Assembly: GCF_047495875.1 (NCBI RefSeq)
Contig: NC_092465.1
Span: 9,225,160-9,289,159 of the forward strand
Length of the DNA: 64,000 bases
Direction of reading: 5' to 3'
Source: Pithys albifrons albifrons
Lineage: Eukaryota; Chordata; Aves; Passeriformes; Thamnophilidae
Notes under the pieces: generated by a model
The model's input: the letters and a program-made list of their open reading frames with translations, nothing else
Told to the model about the DNA's origin: nothing
The model's database searches: none
Part shown: positions 51,782-63,192 of the stretch, one piece after another
Layout: every line of letters starts with the position of its first letter
Numbering within the stretch: position 1 is the stretch's first letter
Program-made: the position numbers and the translations under genes

Positions 51782-52049
51782 TTCTACAACTGCAATTGAC
51801 TGAAAACCATCAGGCTTTCATGATGGAAAGGGAGGAGAGAAGAGAATCCATAGCAGTATTATTTCCCCTTCTTCCTTGCAAAACCGCCCTCACTGGAGTT
51901 TTATAGGCTCTCTCCTCCAAATTATTTATGGGAGAGGGGCAACCCACTTGACGCTGTATGTGCCATTATCCCCAGCTATTATCCAACAAGTAGTTAATGT
52001 TGTTTGAAGCAAGCATGATTCCTTCTGAGCTCCTCTGTGGCTGCTACTG

Positions 52050-52195
52050 CATGCCTAGGGCCTGGTTGTACTCCCTTAAAGTCGATGCTAAAACTTCCCA
52101 GCCTCACAAGGTGGTTGTGAGGATAAGTTCATTAACGTTTGCAAGGCCCCCAGATATCATAGTGCTGGGAGTAATATAAGTATCTAGATAGCTAG
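52050..52195 (+). mobile_element. Ancient MIR-type/amniote repeat tail
   Basis: First comes a GGCCTGGTTGTACTCCC block followed by TTAAAGTCGATGCTAAAAC, resembling the CTGATTCTGCTCCC / TTGAAGTCAATGG phrase of old amniote repeats. Then CAGCCTCACAAGGTGGTTGT, GAGGATAAGTTCATTAACG, TTTGCAAGGC, GATATCATAGTGCTGGG and ATATAAGTATCTAGATAG follow. The second part matches, in order and spacing, the sense tail of MIR-like elements (CCTCACAGGG.TGTTGTGAGGATAAATTCATTAATG, TTTGTAAAGCGC, ATACTATGGTGATGGGC, ATATAAGTACCTAGATAG). It is one of the best preserved old elements here. Confidence 0.65.
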
Positions 52196-54460
52196 TTCTC
52201 AAAGACAGCATCTCTCAGGGTCAGATTCTGCACTAGAAATTCCCTTATGCCCATCAATTAACATTTGCTCTTGAATATGTATGTAACATGATGTTTTCCT
52301 ATTACACATGTTTAATTATGACTTATTCTCCAATAGCTACATAGGCTATGGAAAGAAACATCACAGATGCTACAGTTTTGCTGACGACCTCAAGAAAAAT
52401 AGGTTCTGAAAATCTGGAAGAGTCTTGGGGTTTTATTTTTGTCTGAATAGCTCCATCTGAGTTGCCATTTCTCCATAGCAGTGTGGCTTGCCCCATTGTG
52501 ACATGCCCACTACTTTAAATGTTTAAATATCCCTTATTCCCATATGGTTTCCATTATTACTTATTTCTGTCGCAAGTAGAAAGATGTCTGGGTCATCCTT
52601 TCAGCCAGGATGAAACACGGAAAACAGGGCAAAGCAAGAGAACAGTGGTATTCAAGAGAAGTTTGCTTACGGGCATATGTTGGGCAATCTTTTGACTGAG
52701 CTGGAAATTCTTGAGTCTATTTGAATTCTTAAAAGCTTTTCTTACCTTTTTTCAGTGTGGTGGGTCAAATTCACCGCTGGCCTTATTATCAGTACCAAAA
52801 TCATAAATCAGTGTTATGATGAAATCAAAATCAGCGTTATAATGCTGAAGACTTTCCCTAGTCTGGAACATGGAAATGGAAGTCAATATAAGCAATTGCA
52901 TGCATAAAATTAAATACACAAATTTATTTCATTGGATTGATGTTTTAATCTGGTTTTATGACTTTAGTAGCTAAACAGAGTAATTTTGCTAAATTAAAAT
53001 TAAATAGAATTGTTGAGAGTGAAAATTATTGCCAGATACAGTATCTGTAACTGGCATGAGGAACACACATACAATGCAATTGGCTGTAAAGACTCAATTT
53101 CTTAATTAATTTTCCTGAGGCTTAGCCTTTCATTTAAAATACAGCTATTCTGGTTCCAGGGGGAAAAAAATAAAAACCACCCTTGGACACATGGCCCAAA
53201 TGTAACCAGCTCAGCAATGCTGGTTTCGGAGCCTGAAACCACATCCATGACACATTAATTTTTCTAGCAAGTATATCCTGAAGCCAACAAGAATCACGCT
53301 GTTTCAAACAGAGACATTGCTAACTAATTTGTCATTCATTAAAGTATTAAGAAATGCAATTGTATTTTGAAGATCTCAGCATTTTCAAAGACTGGATGGG
53401 GCATCTGCTGGAGGGCAGTGCAGGAAAAGCAGAAGTCAAAAGACCGAAGGTGAAGCCAGAGACATGAAAATGAATATATTGGGCAGCTCATTATTTCTTT
53501 GTAGCCTGCCATAAATTCCTGCTTTGCATCTTCTACTTGGGCTCTAAGTTCTTTCTGAAAAAGACTTGTTGTACAACACATGACAGAGTATCACTCATTG
53601 CTCCTAGAAGGCCCAAATCTAATACAAACAATAAATAGAAGTAAAATGCTATTTCTCCAAGGGAATGGGCTTTGCTTTCAAAAGCTTAGAAACCGCCCCA
53701 TTTCAGCAAATACATAAATCTCTGCTGTAAAAACATTATGCCCATTTATATGTTTAAATTAATTCATTCCATTTGATCACTTTCCTTTCAAATAGTTTGG
53801 CTGTTAATTGGATGCGGGCAGGGCACACAGACAGAGCAGTCTAACTTCCCTGTTGGCTCCACATTTCCAAGCAGATATTTTGAGAGACAGGCATTGTCTG
53901 TTAAATGGGAGTTGTGAAACACAACTAAACTGGGCAGTTTTAAAACTTGTCAGTTGCCTTAAGTAACTAGATAATTTTCTCTCTTTTTTCTTTTCTTTTT
54001 TCTTTTTTTTTTCCAATATTCCCTAGGTATTTACTGCACTGTATGCCAGGGAAGAAAGCCCTGGAGGGAATATTAAGGTCAGGATGAGGTGGAACTAACA
54101 ATATACAGAATATTTCTGCTGCACATAGCCATCAGTACAGTGTTTGCCCTCAGCTTCCCTGGTGAGCCTTAGTTACCATCGCTTCAATATTCCCTGGATA
54201 TCTCTTGTGTTATGAAAGTCCCCTCTCTGCTGTGGGGAGAGGAAGAGCTGAATAGAAAACAGAATAACAATGGGAGGAGAGCAACAAAAAGTAGAGTTAT
54301 TCATGAAACTGTGCTCATAAATCCAGAAAATGTTTCCCTGAGCCATGCTGCACCCTATAGTGTCTATGCTTTAGTGTCATATAACCCACATGGCCAGAGG
54401 TTGTCCAGCACCCACCTAAGCCACAGCTTTGTGCAGTTGCAGGACTGACCTGGAAAAATT
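52196..54460. other. Non-coding DNA, no gene seen
   Basis: AT-rich DNA. A 40-base pyrimidine tract lies at 53975-54014. Open frames (80 codons at 53339-53581 minus; 78 codons at 54212-54448 plus) match nothing. Confidence 0.55.
53975..54014. repeat. 40-bp homopyrimidine tract
   Basis: Forty consecutive pyrimidines, mainly T with single C. An AG does not follow within the next few bases in an exon-like setting, so it is not treated as a splice acceptor. Confidence 0.85.
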
Positions 54461-54474
54461 AATTTTAAAGTGAG

Positions 54475-54690
54475 TCTCTTGCTGGGCAGTGTAAGCTGTC
54501 CCGTCTTTGCCAAAGCCCTGCAGCTGTTGCCCTTAAAGCTGATCAGGTTGCTGTTCCGTGGGCTTTGTGCAGCTCATCATTTAAATGTGCTCCTCATTTA
54601 ATGGCTTATAGTTTTCATATGGTGTGAATATTTTTGCATCAGTTGAAAATAACTGTAAATGCTATTGTCAGTTTGGTACAAGGGTTTGTG
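54475..54690. promoter_or_regulatory. Candidate conserved non-coding element (weak)
   Basis: A balanced-composition block (GTCTTTGCCAAAGCCCTGC, then GCTCATCATTTAAATGTGC, then CTCATTTAATGGC) without repeat signatures. Listed for texture only. Confidence 0.2.
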
Positions 54691-57100
54691 TTTGTTTGAC
54701 TGTAGTAACTCTGCTTCTTATTTCAATAACCCAGCACAGTAGGGACAACATTCTGCTATTAAACAATAAAAGCTTTTCCAGGCAGGACCGACATACTCTG
54801 AAAAGCAGAACAGATAGTGCAGTCTTATCCTGATGAAATTAGCAGGGGAGAAATATGAAATATCCACCTTCCATTACGCACATTCATGGACATTTGGAAA
54901 CCAATCTGAGTATGAATCTGCATTATTTTTTTTCTCTCCTCTCATCTTAGAGCATGTCTATTTACTATATAAAGCACAGTACTTTCTAAGATGAAACAAG
55001 TGTTGTATTAGGAAGTGAAGAATACAATATACATTTTACTCCCAGGTCAATAACTGTATAACAAAAAAACTTTATTAAGTGCCCTCTATACCTTTTTTTT
55101 ATGTCAGCAAGAATAAAAACTGCTTTACTTTTTACCTCCACTACACCACTTGAACCGAAGCTGATGGCAAGAAGCCTAGAAAATATTGCTAGCAGCCTGT
55201 TCTCTTATGACACCCACCCTTCATCTGGATGTAATATCTCAATATTGCTCCAGAAGATTGGATTTTATTTAGTCTTTTAGCATGATATGGAAAAATGAAC
55301 CAAATTCTTAGATGGCAGGGGCTTTGTCAATTAAAGGAGTTTAGTTTACTGGGAGCCAGCTGAACCGTTGACTTTATCATATGCTGTAGATTAATGAATG
55401 CTACTGCTAGTCAAGAGAATCAAGAGGTCATCCAAAGACTACTTTGTTTGCTCTCTTGGTATGTTTAAAAAATGTTTCTTTAAATACTTTTAAGCCAGGC
55501 CTGTGCAGTGCTATAAGGAACACACTTGCCAGTGAATCTGTGATTTACACCAGCATCAAAAGCATCTACTACTTTTCAGGTTTGCATCTAAAGAAACTTT
55601 TGTGACATCTTAGCTTGCCAGGGCTGTAATTTTTTTTAACACAACCCCTGTTAGGATAGCAGAGAAAGAGAGTTGTTTTCTGCTCCTTTTCACTGCTCTC
55701 TTGTTACTAGACACCCAACAGTTTTGTGGTTTGGCACCTGCCTTTACAGAGGAGAAACTTCAAATTAAGTCTTTAGAGCAAGGTTTTAACTGAGGGTCAC
55801 TTACTGTATTAAGTAGTGTGAAAATCATCTGTTTGGTTTTTCTTATACTGAAATTTTCTAAAAGTCTGAGGTTAATTCAGCATCACAGTGAAAACAAGAG
55901 CTCAAAGTTCAAATATTTCAGAAAACTAGTTGTCCTTCATCTTGAGAAATTATCATACTGGGTTTGCACAGTGCCCACTGATCCCACTCTGGCAATGGCA
56001 CAGCAGGGAGCATGGGAGCAATTGGTGCCTTCCAGAATGAGATCATTGGGAAGCTCCAAGTAAATTAATTCCCTGTTCCTTCTTATGGGAATGTTGTTTT
56101 TTAAATTCTTATCTCTTGCTCAGTGGGGGACAAATTTCTGCTCCTCCCAGAGGAGATGTTTCTCCCCATTTTGTGGATGAAATCCTCCTTCAAAGGCTCA
56201 TGGATTCACAGAAGAGCTACTGTGAAGGCATCATTGCAGCCATGAGGTAGCAAAGGAAAAAGCATAAAACCACATCTGGATGTATAAAACCGAAATTCAC
56301 AGCTCTTACTGAAGTGATGCAGAGAGGATCCCAAAGTTACTCATTTCTGAAAGTCACTGGGGTCCTTTCAGCTCTTTTCTTTATTTCCTGCCTGGTTCAA
56401 CAGAGCAGAGTCCCACAGGCTTGAATCTCTCAGGTGTTCCCTCCTCTCTCCCCTCATCTTCATAATAAAGAATAAAATGACTGAATATTGTATATAAAAT
56501 CAATTCAGTATCCCCCAACCTTTTCACAACCAACAATAGGTGCTTAGCTAAAAATACACTCTAACTATAAAGATGCAAAGGTTTCCTTTAATTCTCCAAA
56601 TGCAATAGCGAATCTTAGCTGCAGTACATTTATTTTCCCATCTGGATGCACTAGAAGTAAGAGACAAGTTTCTTAGCACTTACAAAGGAGAATTTACCTT
56701 TTAGCTGGCCTGATACTTATGGAAACAGTCTGTGAAAGGAAAGGGCAGTAGGCTCACTTTGCTCTATTCCCACTATTACTAAAGGAATAGCTAAAAAAAA
56801 TAAATCCATATTTTATCATTATTTTTACCTCCCAGTGTACATCACTAGAAGGGTTTATATGCAGCCCTCTTAATTGGCACAGCCCCTGCTGGAAATAGAA
56901 ACATGCCAATGAATTGCTCATTCAGATTAGGCTCCCAGGAATATATTGTGCTGAGAGACACTCACTTTTATTTCCTGAATTGCTTTAACGATGAGCACTG
57001 AGCAACTCTTCCTCTGCTCCCTCCCTCTCAAGTACCCTGAGTTTCATGGCAAGGCAGCTCACAGCCAGCCCCCACAGCAAGATATATATGCACATAAATA
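54691..57100. other. Non-coding DNA, no gene seen
   Basis: No frame above 81 codons, and no recognisable interspersed repeats or RNA genes. A phrase TGATTTACACCAGCATC near 55542 recalls an old amniote repeat but cannot be extended. Confidence 0.55.
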
Positions 57101-57104
57101 CCAG

Positions 57105-57260
57105 AGCTGTGAGTGGGCCTTCAGATGTTGTGTTTGCCAGCTAAACACATAATTCTCAATTAAGTGAGCAATTACCCATTATTGTTTAGCCATTGCAATG
57201 CATTGTGTTGAATCTATTTCTTGGCAACAATCATAATGAAAAAGCAAGTCATCTTTCAGA
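57105..57260. promoter_or_regulatory. Candidate conserved non-coding element
   Basis: Contains several homeodomain and SOX-type words (CAATTAAGTG near 57157, CCATTATTGTTTAGCC near 57177, AACAATCATAATG near 57226) in repeat-free DNA. Prediction is from base pattern only. Confidence 0.25.
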
Positions 57261-59400
57261 GTACATATTTATATTCTCTGGTAGTAGGGTCACTAATAAC
57301 ACTTTGAAATAGGATTCACAGGTAAACTCCAAAGACTTCAGAAAGCTTTGAGCACCTTCAGCTCCTACTGCAGAGAGCCTAAGTTTCCAGAAATCATGGG
57401 TTTCCTTTTCCTCTAGTTACCTTTTCTTTCGAGAGTGTCTTCCACAAAGTTACATGGTTCCTTTTCATTATTGTGAAGAGTGGGAGATGAAAGCATAAAA
57501 TTTGGCAGGTCTAGGCTCTAGAACAGGATAAAAAAATGCAGTGCTGTGAGAAACATCCTCCTAAATAGTTGCAGTGAAAAGAGCATTATAGCCAAGGAAA
57601 CTGGGACAAGTTCATCTTACGAGAGTGTTTGTTTGATAGACTTTAATTGCAGGACAAATAAGGTTTTCTTTTCTTTAAAAAAATACAGTCATGGACATTT
57701 TAGTTGAAGAATAAAGTTCTGTAACTGATAACTCCAGGCAAAGATGTTCTGGCTTTCAAAAAATGAAACATATTTGTTTCCAGCTGAAAACCAAAAGCTT
57801 GGTGTCAGACAGAAGTAAGTTCAGTATAACTGGTAGAATGGTTTGAGGTGACTCCTTCTCGTTCTTTGTGGATTCTTCCTAAAATATTGAGGAGAAGAAC
57901 ATCCAGAAGAACTTGAAGTAATCTAAACCCCAATCTGGTATAAAAAAAAAAAAAACAAAACTATGACCAAAGATTTTCAAGCACTCTCAGCTGGAATGCA
58001 GACCTGTGAGCATTTTTATGCAGACCACAGCTGTTTAATACTGTGTACATAGGATAGATGAAAGGTTGACTTCAATCTAATGGTATTTTAACCTGTAGTT
58101 TCTGGAAACCAGATTATTTGGATGGGTAGGTTACTTCTCCTTTTATAATAAAGTGAATATCTTAGATAACTTTTTATCCCCTCACTCCAGCAGAGGAGAG
58201 AGAAGTGTAGTCCCCTGTATGCAGATAGACTGAGGACAGTGAGGCTTGCTAGTCTTTGGAAATGTTTTGAGGCAGGATTGGGAAACAGTTACATTTCAAA
58301 GCCTGGAAAGAGATGGAGCAGGGAATGATTTTAAGCTTTGCTCAAAGTAAACTTACACATTAGGTTAGATTTTATCTAGTTCTATCTGCAGCAGCACCCA
58401 ACTTTGGCGATACAAATCCAATGCCACTCATGATGGATTGCACATGGGACCAATTGGAGCCCTACGAACTCTAAAATTGATAGTACATAGAACAACAGCG
58501 GCGGTGTAGTTTTTCATCAAATGAAATGGAAAAGTGATTTAATAATTCTTTCTGTCTTAAATTGCTTAAAAGAATTTTAGACAGTTAAAAATTGCATGGA
58601 TTTTGAACCATATGTGTGAGAGTGGAAAAAAATAAGGGTTTTGTTTTTCCTATTTTTAATATGAGCCAGATGAAACTAAAAGATTGTTTCCTTGAAAACT
58701 ATAGGTCAAGTACCTATGTAGGCTTTGAGATGGCTCTGTAAGTTATCATGTTATCTTTCTTTCTTGACAGTATACCATTATGTGGTGTATCATTTCAGCA
58801 TTTACTATCTTTCATGTCCTTTTATCTTCACACTAGGATTTCTTTCTAAATTCCAAACCATGCATTTGGTTTCATTATATAACATTGGCTTTTACAAAAC
58901 ATTGGCTCTTCATATTCTTTGGTTTCATATTTGTCGGCATCAGGCTGAAATAGTAAACCCACTACGTCTATTTTAGCTTGTTAAAGATAAAAACAATATG
59001 GCAAATGAACTATTTGGGGAACACTGCTTTCAAATTAAAGGAGAGGAAAAAGTATTAAGTGTCACCACTGAGTTGAACTATATTGAAATCTTGAACTGAA
59101 GTGATTTTTTTAAAAAATTGAATAAAAAGGTGACCCCAAATACTGTAACTGTCATGCAGGACTCTGTTATCTTAAATTATTTATTTAACATCTGGTAAAT
59201 ATTATCCTAGCTATAGTACAGATAAATTGAATAAAAGAATACCAATGCCAGGGGAAAAGAAGAATTGCTTAATACTGTAAGTATATAGAACTGTTCCACA
59301 AAGCAGCTCATTCTCTCTCTGCAAGGGGAGATGAGAAGCATGGTATTGGGGTAAAATGCATCTGCTTCGTTTCACCCGAAGTATGAAGCTATCAAAGCAG
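57261..59400. other. Non-coding DNA, no gene seen
   Basis: A poly(A) run of 14 at 57942-57955 and an 83-codon hydrophobic frame at 58725-58976 (+) of AT-rich composition, which is typical of chance frames in T-rich DNA. No repeat family was recognised. Confidence 0.55.
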
Positions 59401-59439
59401 TTTTAGAGATTTAATTTAATCTCAAACACAAATTCTATG

Positions 59440-59640
59440 AAAACAGTCTGACAGCGACATGAAATTTTACATAACTTCTTTTACCCCTCCCCCTTTACAA
59501 TGCGGCTTCCCAGCTGATTCATTTTATTTTATCCTATGCGTATTGGGGATCAGATTGAATTTTCTTTGAGAAAAGAAAATAATTAAGCCATCTGTAAAGC
59601 TCTGGCTGGGCATGAACATAGCAGCACAGGATAGAGTTAC
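59440..59640. promoter_or_regulatory. Candidate conserved non-coding element
   Basis: A block with a C-rich island (CCCCTCCCCC near 59486) between AT-rich segments, a TTTTATTTTATCC stretch, and an AATAATTAAGCC homeodomain-type core near 59577. It carries no repeat signature. Prediction only. Confidence 0.25.
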
Positions 59641-60029
59641 TTGGAGGGGGGAATGAGGTCAAAGAAAAGTACTGCAGGGGAAAAAAAAATCAAGTTCTGT
59701 AACTTGGGGAACAAAATAAAAAGAGGATGGAGTCTGAGAAGGGGGAAGGGACCTAAATTCCTTGTCAGTTTCTGGGTTACAAATGGAACAAAAGGCTTAT
59801 CTTAAATATATACAGGTTTAGAGGTGTTTTGATTTTTTTTTTTTCTGGAAGCCACTGAGAGCTAATTAAATTATGGTCAAGTACTAAGCATTTCTCTGAT
59901 GCTTCCATGGTCAGTTTCTGCAGAGCTCTTCTTGGTTACTGGACACTGCTTATGAAATAAAGATTGATTCCCAAATATTTGTTCCTATTCCCCCTCTGTG
60001 GAGAACATATACCACTTTTTACTCTTACA

Positions 60030-60990
60030 GTCTTTCCTTAAACTGCAGGATACAAGGGCCCTATACTGACTGCCAATTTACAGCATCCAAGATTAGGAGC
60101 CTGCTATCAGGCCTAAGTTCACAAGGGTAATGAGCAATTCAGACCACCTAAGTGTCTGCAGCTGCCAGATCCTGACTCCACACTCTCAACAGGGAGCAGG
60201 AGTCAGGACACCCCAACAGTACATGCATCAAGATTATTTCTCCCCACTCCATTCTCACTGTATTGAGAAACAAAATTTGGCAGCCTGGGCACAGCCACTG
60301 AGGCTGGTTTAGTGCTACCTTTCTCCCCACACAGCCATGATAGCTGTCATAGCCTGAAGGGCCCCAGATCCTGCTCCAAAAGACACCAAAGTCAACAGGC
60401 AAACTGTGATTCAGTATGCTGGTGTGGGGATCAGATTATTACACCTGGAAAATACTCAGTTTCACACTTCTTCATTCAGTTTTTCAACACTGCTTCTCAC
60501 AGGACCAAACTTAAAGCATCCACCACCCCCTAGTAAGTCCCAGATTCACCCCCAGTTTCTGGCCCTGCTAGCCAGACTCCACCTCCTCTGACATGGGCAG
60601 AGGGGCCTTAAAGATCTTATCTACCCATGAATTGGTGAAGGCGTGGATAGACAAGTCTCCCAGTCTACTGGGGGTTTTTTATAGAGGCATAGGGTGTTGT
60701 GTGTCCTGCCCCAACCCAGTGGGTTGGAACAGTTGCCTGGTAACCTACTCAGGTTAATGACTACAGTTTCAACACCCCTGGCTGTGGATGCCTAATTGGG
60801 TTTCCAAGCATGGCCCTGCCACCATCAATGAGCAGCAACCATCACTATGTCCTGGACCACCCCTCAACCTGGGGAGAAATATCTGGGCATGTGAGAAGAA
60901 CCTGATGCCTAATCCTTACATGAAAATCCATAAAGGAAAACCAGAGGCTAAAAGACAAGCCATAAGAAGTTCATTTGGTTAGTTCATGCA
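60030..60990. other. C-rich block of unknown origin, possibly an old repeat
   Basis: About 950 bp distinctly richer in C than its flanks on the plus strand, with many CCACTCC, CCCCAACC and CAGCC words and a TTTTTTATAGAGGC stretch at about 60675 that could be mistaken for a TATA box. Frames on both strands are open for 60-84 codons without any recognisable domain. The sharp change in composition suggests an inserted element such as a decayed LTR, but I could not find matching ends, a primer-binding site or target-site duplications, so it is left unclassified. Confidence 0.3.
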
Positions 60991-61269
60991 GTGTGGAAAG
61001 TTTAAACTCTCTCACAGTTTCTGCAAATGGATAATCACAAAGATTAAGTAAAATGCCACTGAAATCTGTAATTCACAGAGCCAAAACCCTTTCTCTATAG
61101 TTGTTCCAAGGTAAATCTCTGATTGCAGAGAATAATTTTCTGCCATGCCTGGATTTTTCTTGCAAACATGGTTAGTAGCAAATCTGAATCTGTCAGCACA
61201 GCAGTATAATTTAAATAGTACAATTCACAGCTGACAGGGGATTTCCACCGACTTCACTTGGAAAATATG

Positions 61270-61335
61270 TCATTTGCTAACTCTTGTTAACAAGTAGTAA
61301 GGCATCTGTTGCTTGCCCAGGGTTACATGGACCAG
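61270..61335 (-). mobile_element. MIR-like fragment (very weak)
   Basis: GTTGCTTGCCCAGGGTTACA near 61308 resembles the antisense MIR word AACTTGCCCAAGGTCACACAG, but the flanks fit poorly. Confidence 0.2.
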
Positions 61336-62029
61336 CAAGAGACATTGCTAAGAAGAAAGAGAGGAGAGAAGAGTTGACAGCAGCAAGCCAGGTGCAGAAA
61401 TAAAGCTTGCAAATTTGTATAAAACTCAGAGGAAAGGCCTGTTAGTAAGTTGCTGACACCCCAGTTTATCTGAACTGTCTATTGAAAAGTCTGTATTGAA
61501 AGTTCTTATTCCAAATGCTGACCAAGCAAAAAAAAACCCAGGTCTTGGGATGACTCTCAGACCATCTGAATCATATTAGAATTGAAGTTGTCAAAAGGCT
61601 CCTAGTAAAACTCAACCTGAGCAAGCATAGTCAATGCCTCCTTGAAGGGGAGAGACATCCAGGATAGTTTGGCACCTAAAGTATTACACCAGCATTCTTA
61701 TCTGGTGTATTGTAACCACCATCATCTTATGCCCTGTTGGAATGGCACATGCTGCCTCTGCAGTTCTCAGATTAGCTTTCCATGACTGCCATTAATGCAG
61801 CCAGATAGCAGGATTCATTGCTTCTTTATGACCTAAATCACAAAATGATGGCTTGAGAGAAAGTGGATGGCAAGCTTTCTGTAACACCATCTTCCTCCCA
61901 GTGGATCACTGCTGGAGCGAGTAAGCAGGATTCTTCCCTTGCAAACAATGAAAAACAACCTTTCTTCCATGCGGTCTCCTTTAATTACAATGGTAGTATT
62001 AAAATATCTTCCTAAATGCAAAAGAACCA

Positions 62030-62043
62030 TCAGCAGAGGGCAA
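62030..62043 (+). promoter_or_regulatory. Weak CTCF-like word
   Basis: TCAGCAGAGGGCAA agrees with the CTCF core CCASYAGRKGGCRS at 12 of 14 positions. Such words occur by chance at this frequency; without occupancy data it is only a note. Confidence 0.15.
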
Positions 62044-63174
62044 TTTGCTTGATCAGAAACCTGTAAACCTGCCTTTCTGCTTAATTCAATATCCAAGGAG
62101 CCCTGTCTCCCTGCTCCTTCCTCAGACAATTGTTGCACGTATTTCACTTCCTGAATGTTTCTCACTCTTTCCCCCACATGCTCAGATAATTGCAGTTACA
62201 AAGAATGAATTCATCCGTCTCCTCATCAGTCTTTGAGTACTTTTTACAGGGGATTAGGTATATGTCTTTATCATGCAACCCAATATTGAAAGTTTTCCTT
62301 GAACTATCAATGTACAAGAGAGCATGTAGCTGCTTCTTCAGCTGGATTTGAAGAGTGTTTCATGTGATTTTTCTGTAAACCTATAATTGTTTATAGATCA
62401 AAGTTCCATTTGATAATAGCTATAAATATCTTTCACTATAGCTCTGTTAATATACTAGCATTTGGGGGTTTTTCCCCAGTGAAACTAGACCAAAACTTTT
62501 CCCTTTACTTCAGGAGTTTGTCATGATAACTTTTTAAGCAATGCTTTTGATAGGCAATACCTAATGCTCCCAAAACTTGTGCTACAGCATTAATGATGAA
62601 AAAGAACCCTGAATAACTTTCATAGACCCTTCCACAACCTAAAAAGTCTAGAAGAGCATTTTTTCATTGATTAGCCCCGCTAGCTGTACCCCACCTTTCA
62701 CCTTCAGATAGGTCTATTCTTTATGGTGACAAACACTGAGACTAGGAAGGTCTCTTTACTATATGCCGTATACTGGGAAGCTTTATATATCATTTACTGG
62801 GAAAGTGGGGATGCATCCAAAACAGTTAAATAGGTTCCAGGGAATTTATTTCAAAAGATTGGGATTTTTTTCATTGTGCATTTTCCCTGTTGTGCAACTG
62901 CACTGTAAAAAATCCACACTGCAAGGTCTGGTTTGTGAGGTTAGAAAGGCAGTCTACAATTCAGATCACTTCCCAGTTTATCCCTCTTTAGATCGACTGA
63001 CTATCTTTCTTAAAAAAAATTACTCAATCAGTACAAAGAAGTTATGAAGTTAAATGAGGGAATAGGAATCCTTATTTGATATTTCTCTCAAAACCAGAAG
63101 AAATCATTAGTAAAATCTCTTCCAGCTTTAAAGTTTCTTAGCCAAGATAAAGAGTCTCTTTTGTTCTTTTCTTC

Positions 63175-63192
63175 TTTTTTTTTTTTTTTTTT
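63175..63192. repeat. Poly(T) run of 18
   Basis: Eighteen T followed by a short purine-rich segment (GAGAGGAGAGAGGGG). It could be the complement of a retroposon poly(A) tail, but no body is recognisable on the left. Confidence 0.85.

Noticed and set aside
60670..60690. TTTTTTATAGAGGC as a TATA box of an LTR promoter
   Set aside because: No LTR ends, poly(A) signal or primer-binding site could be matched around it.
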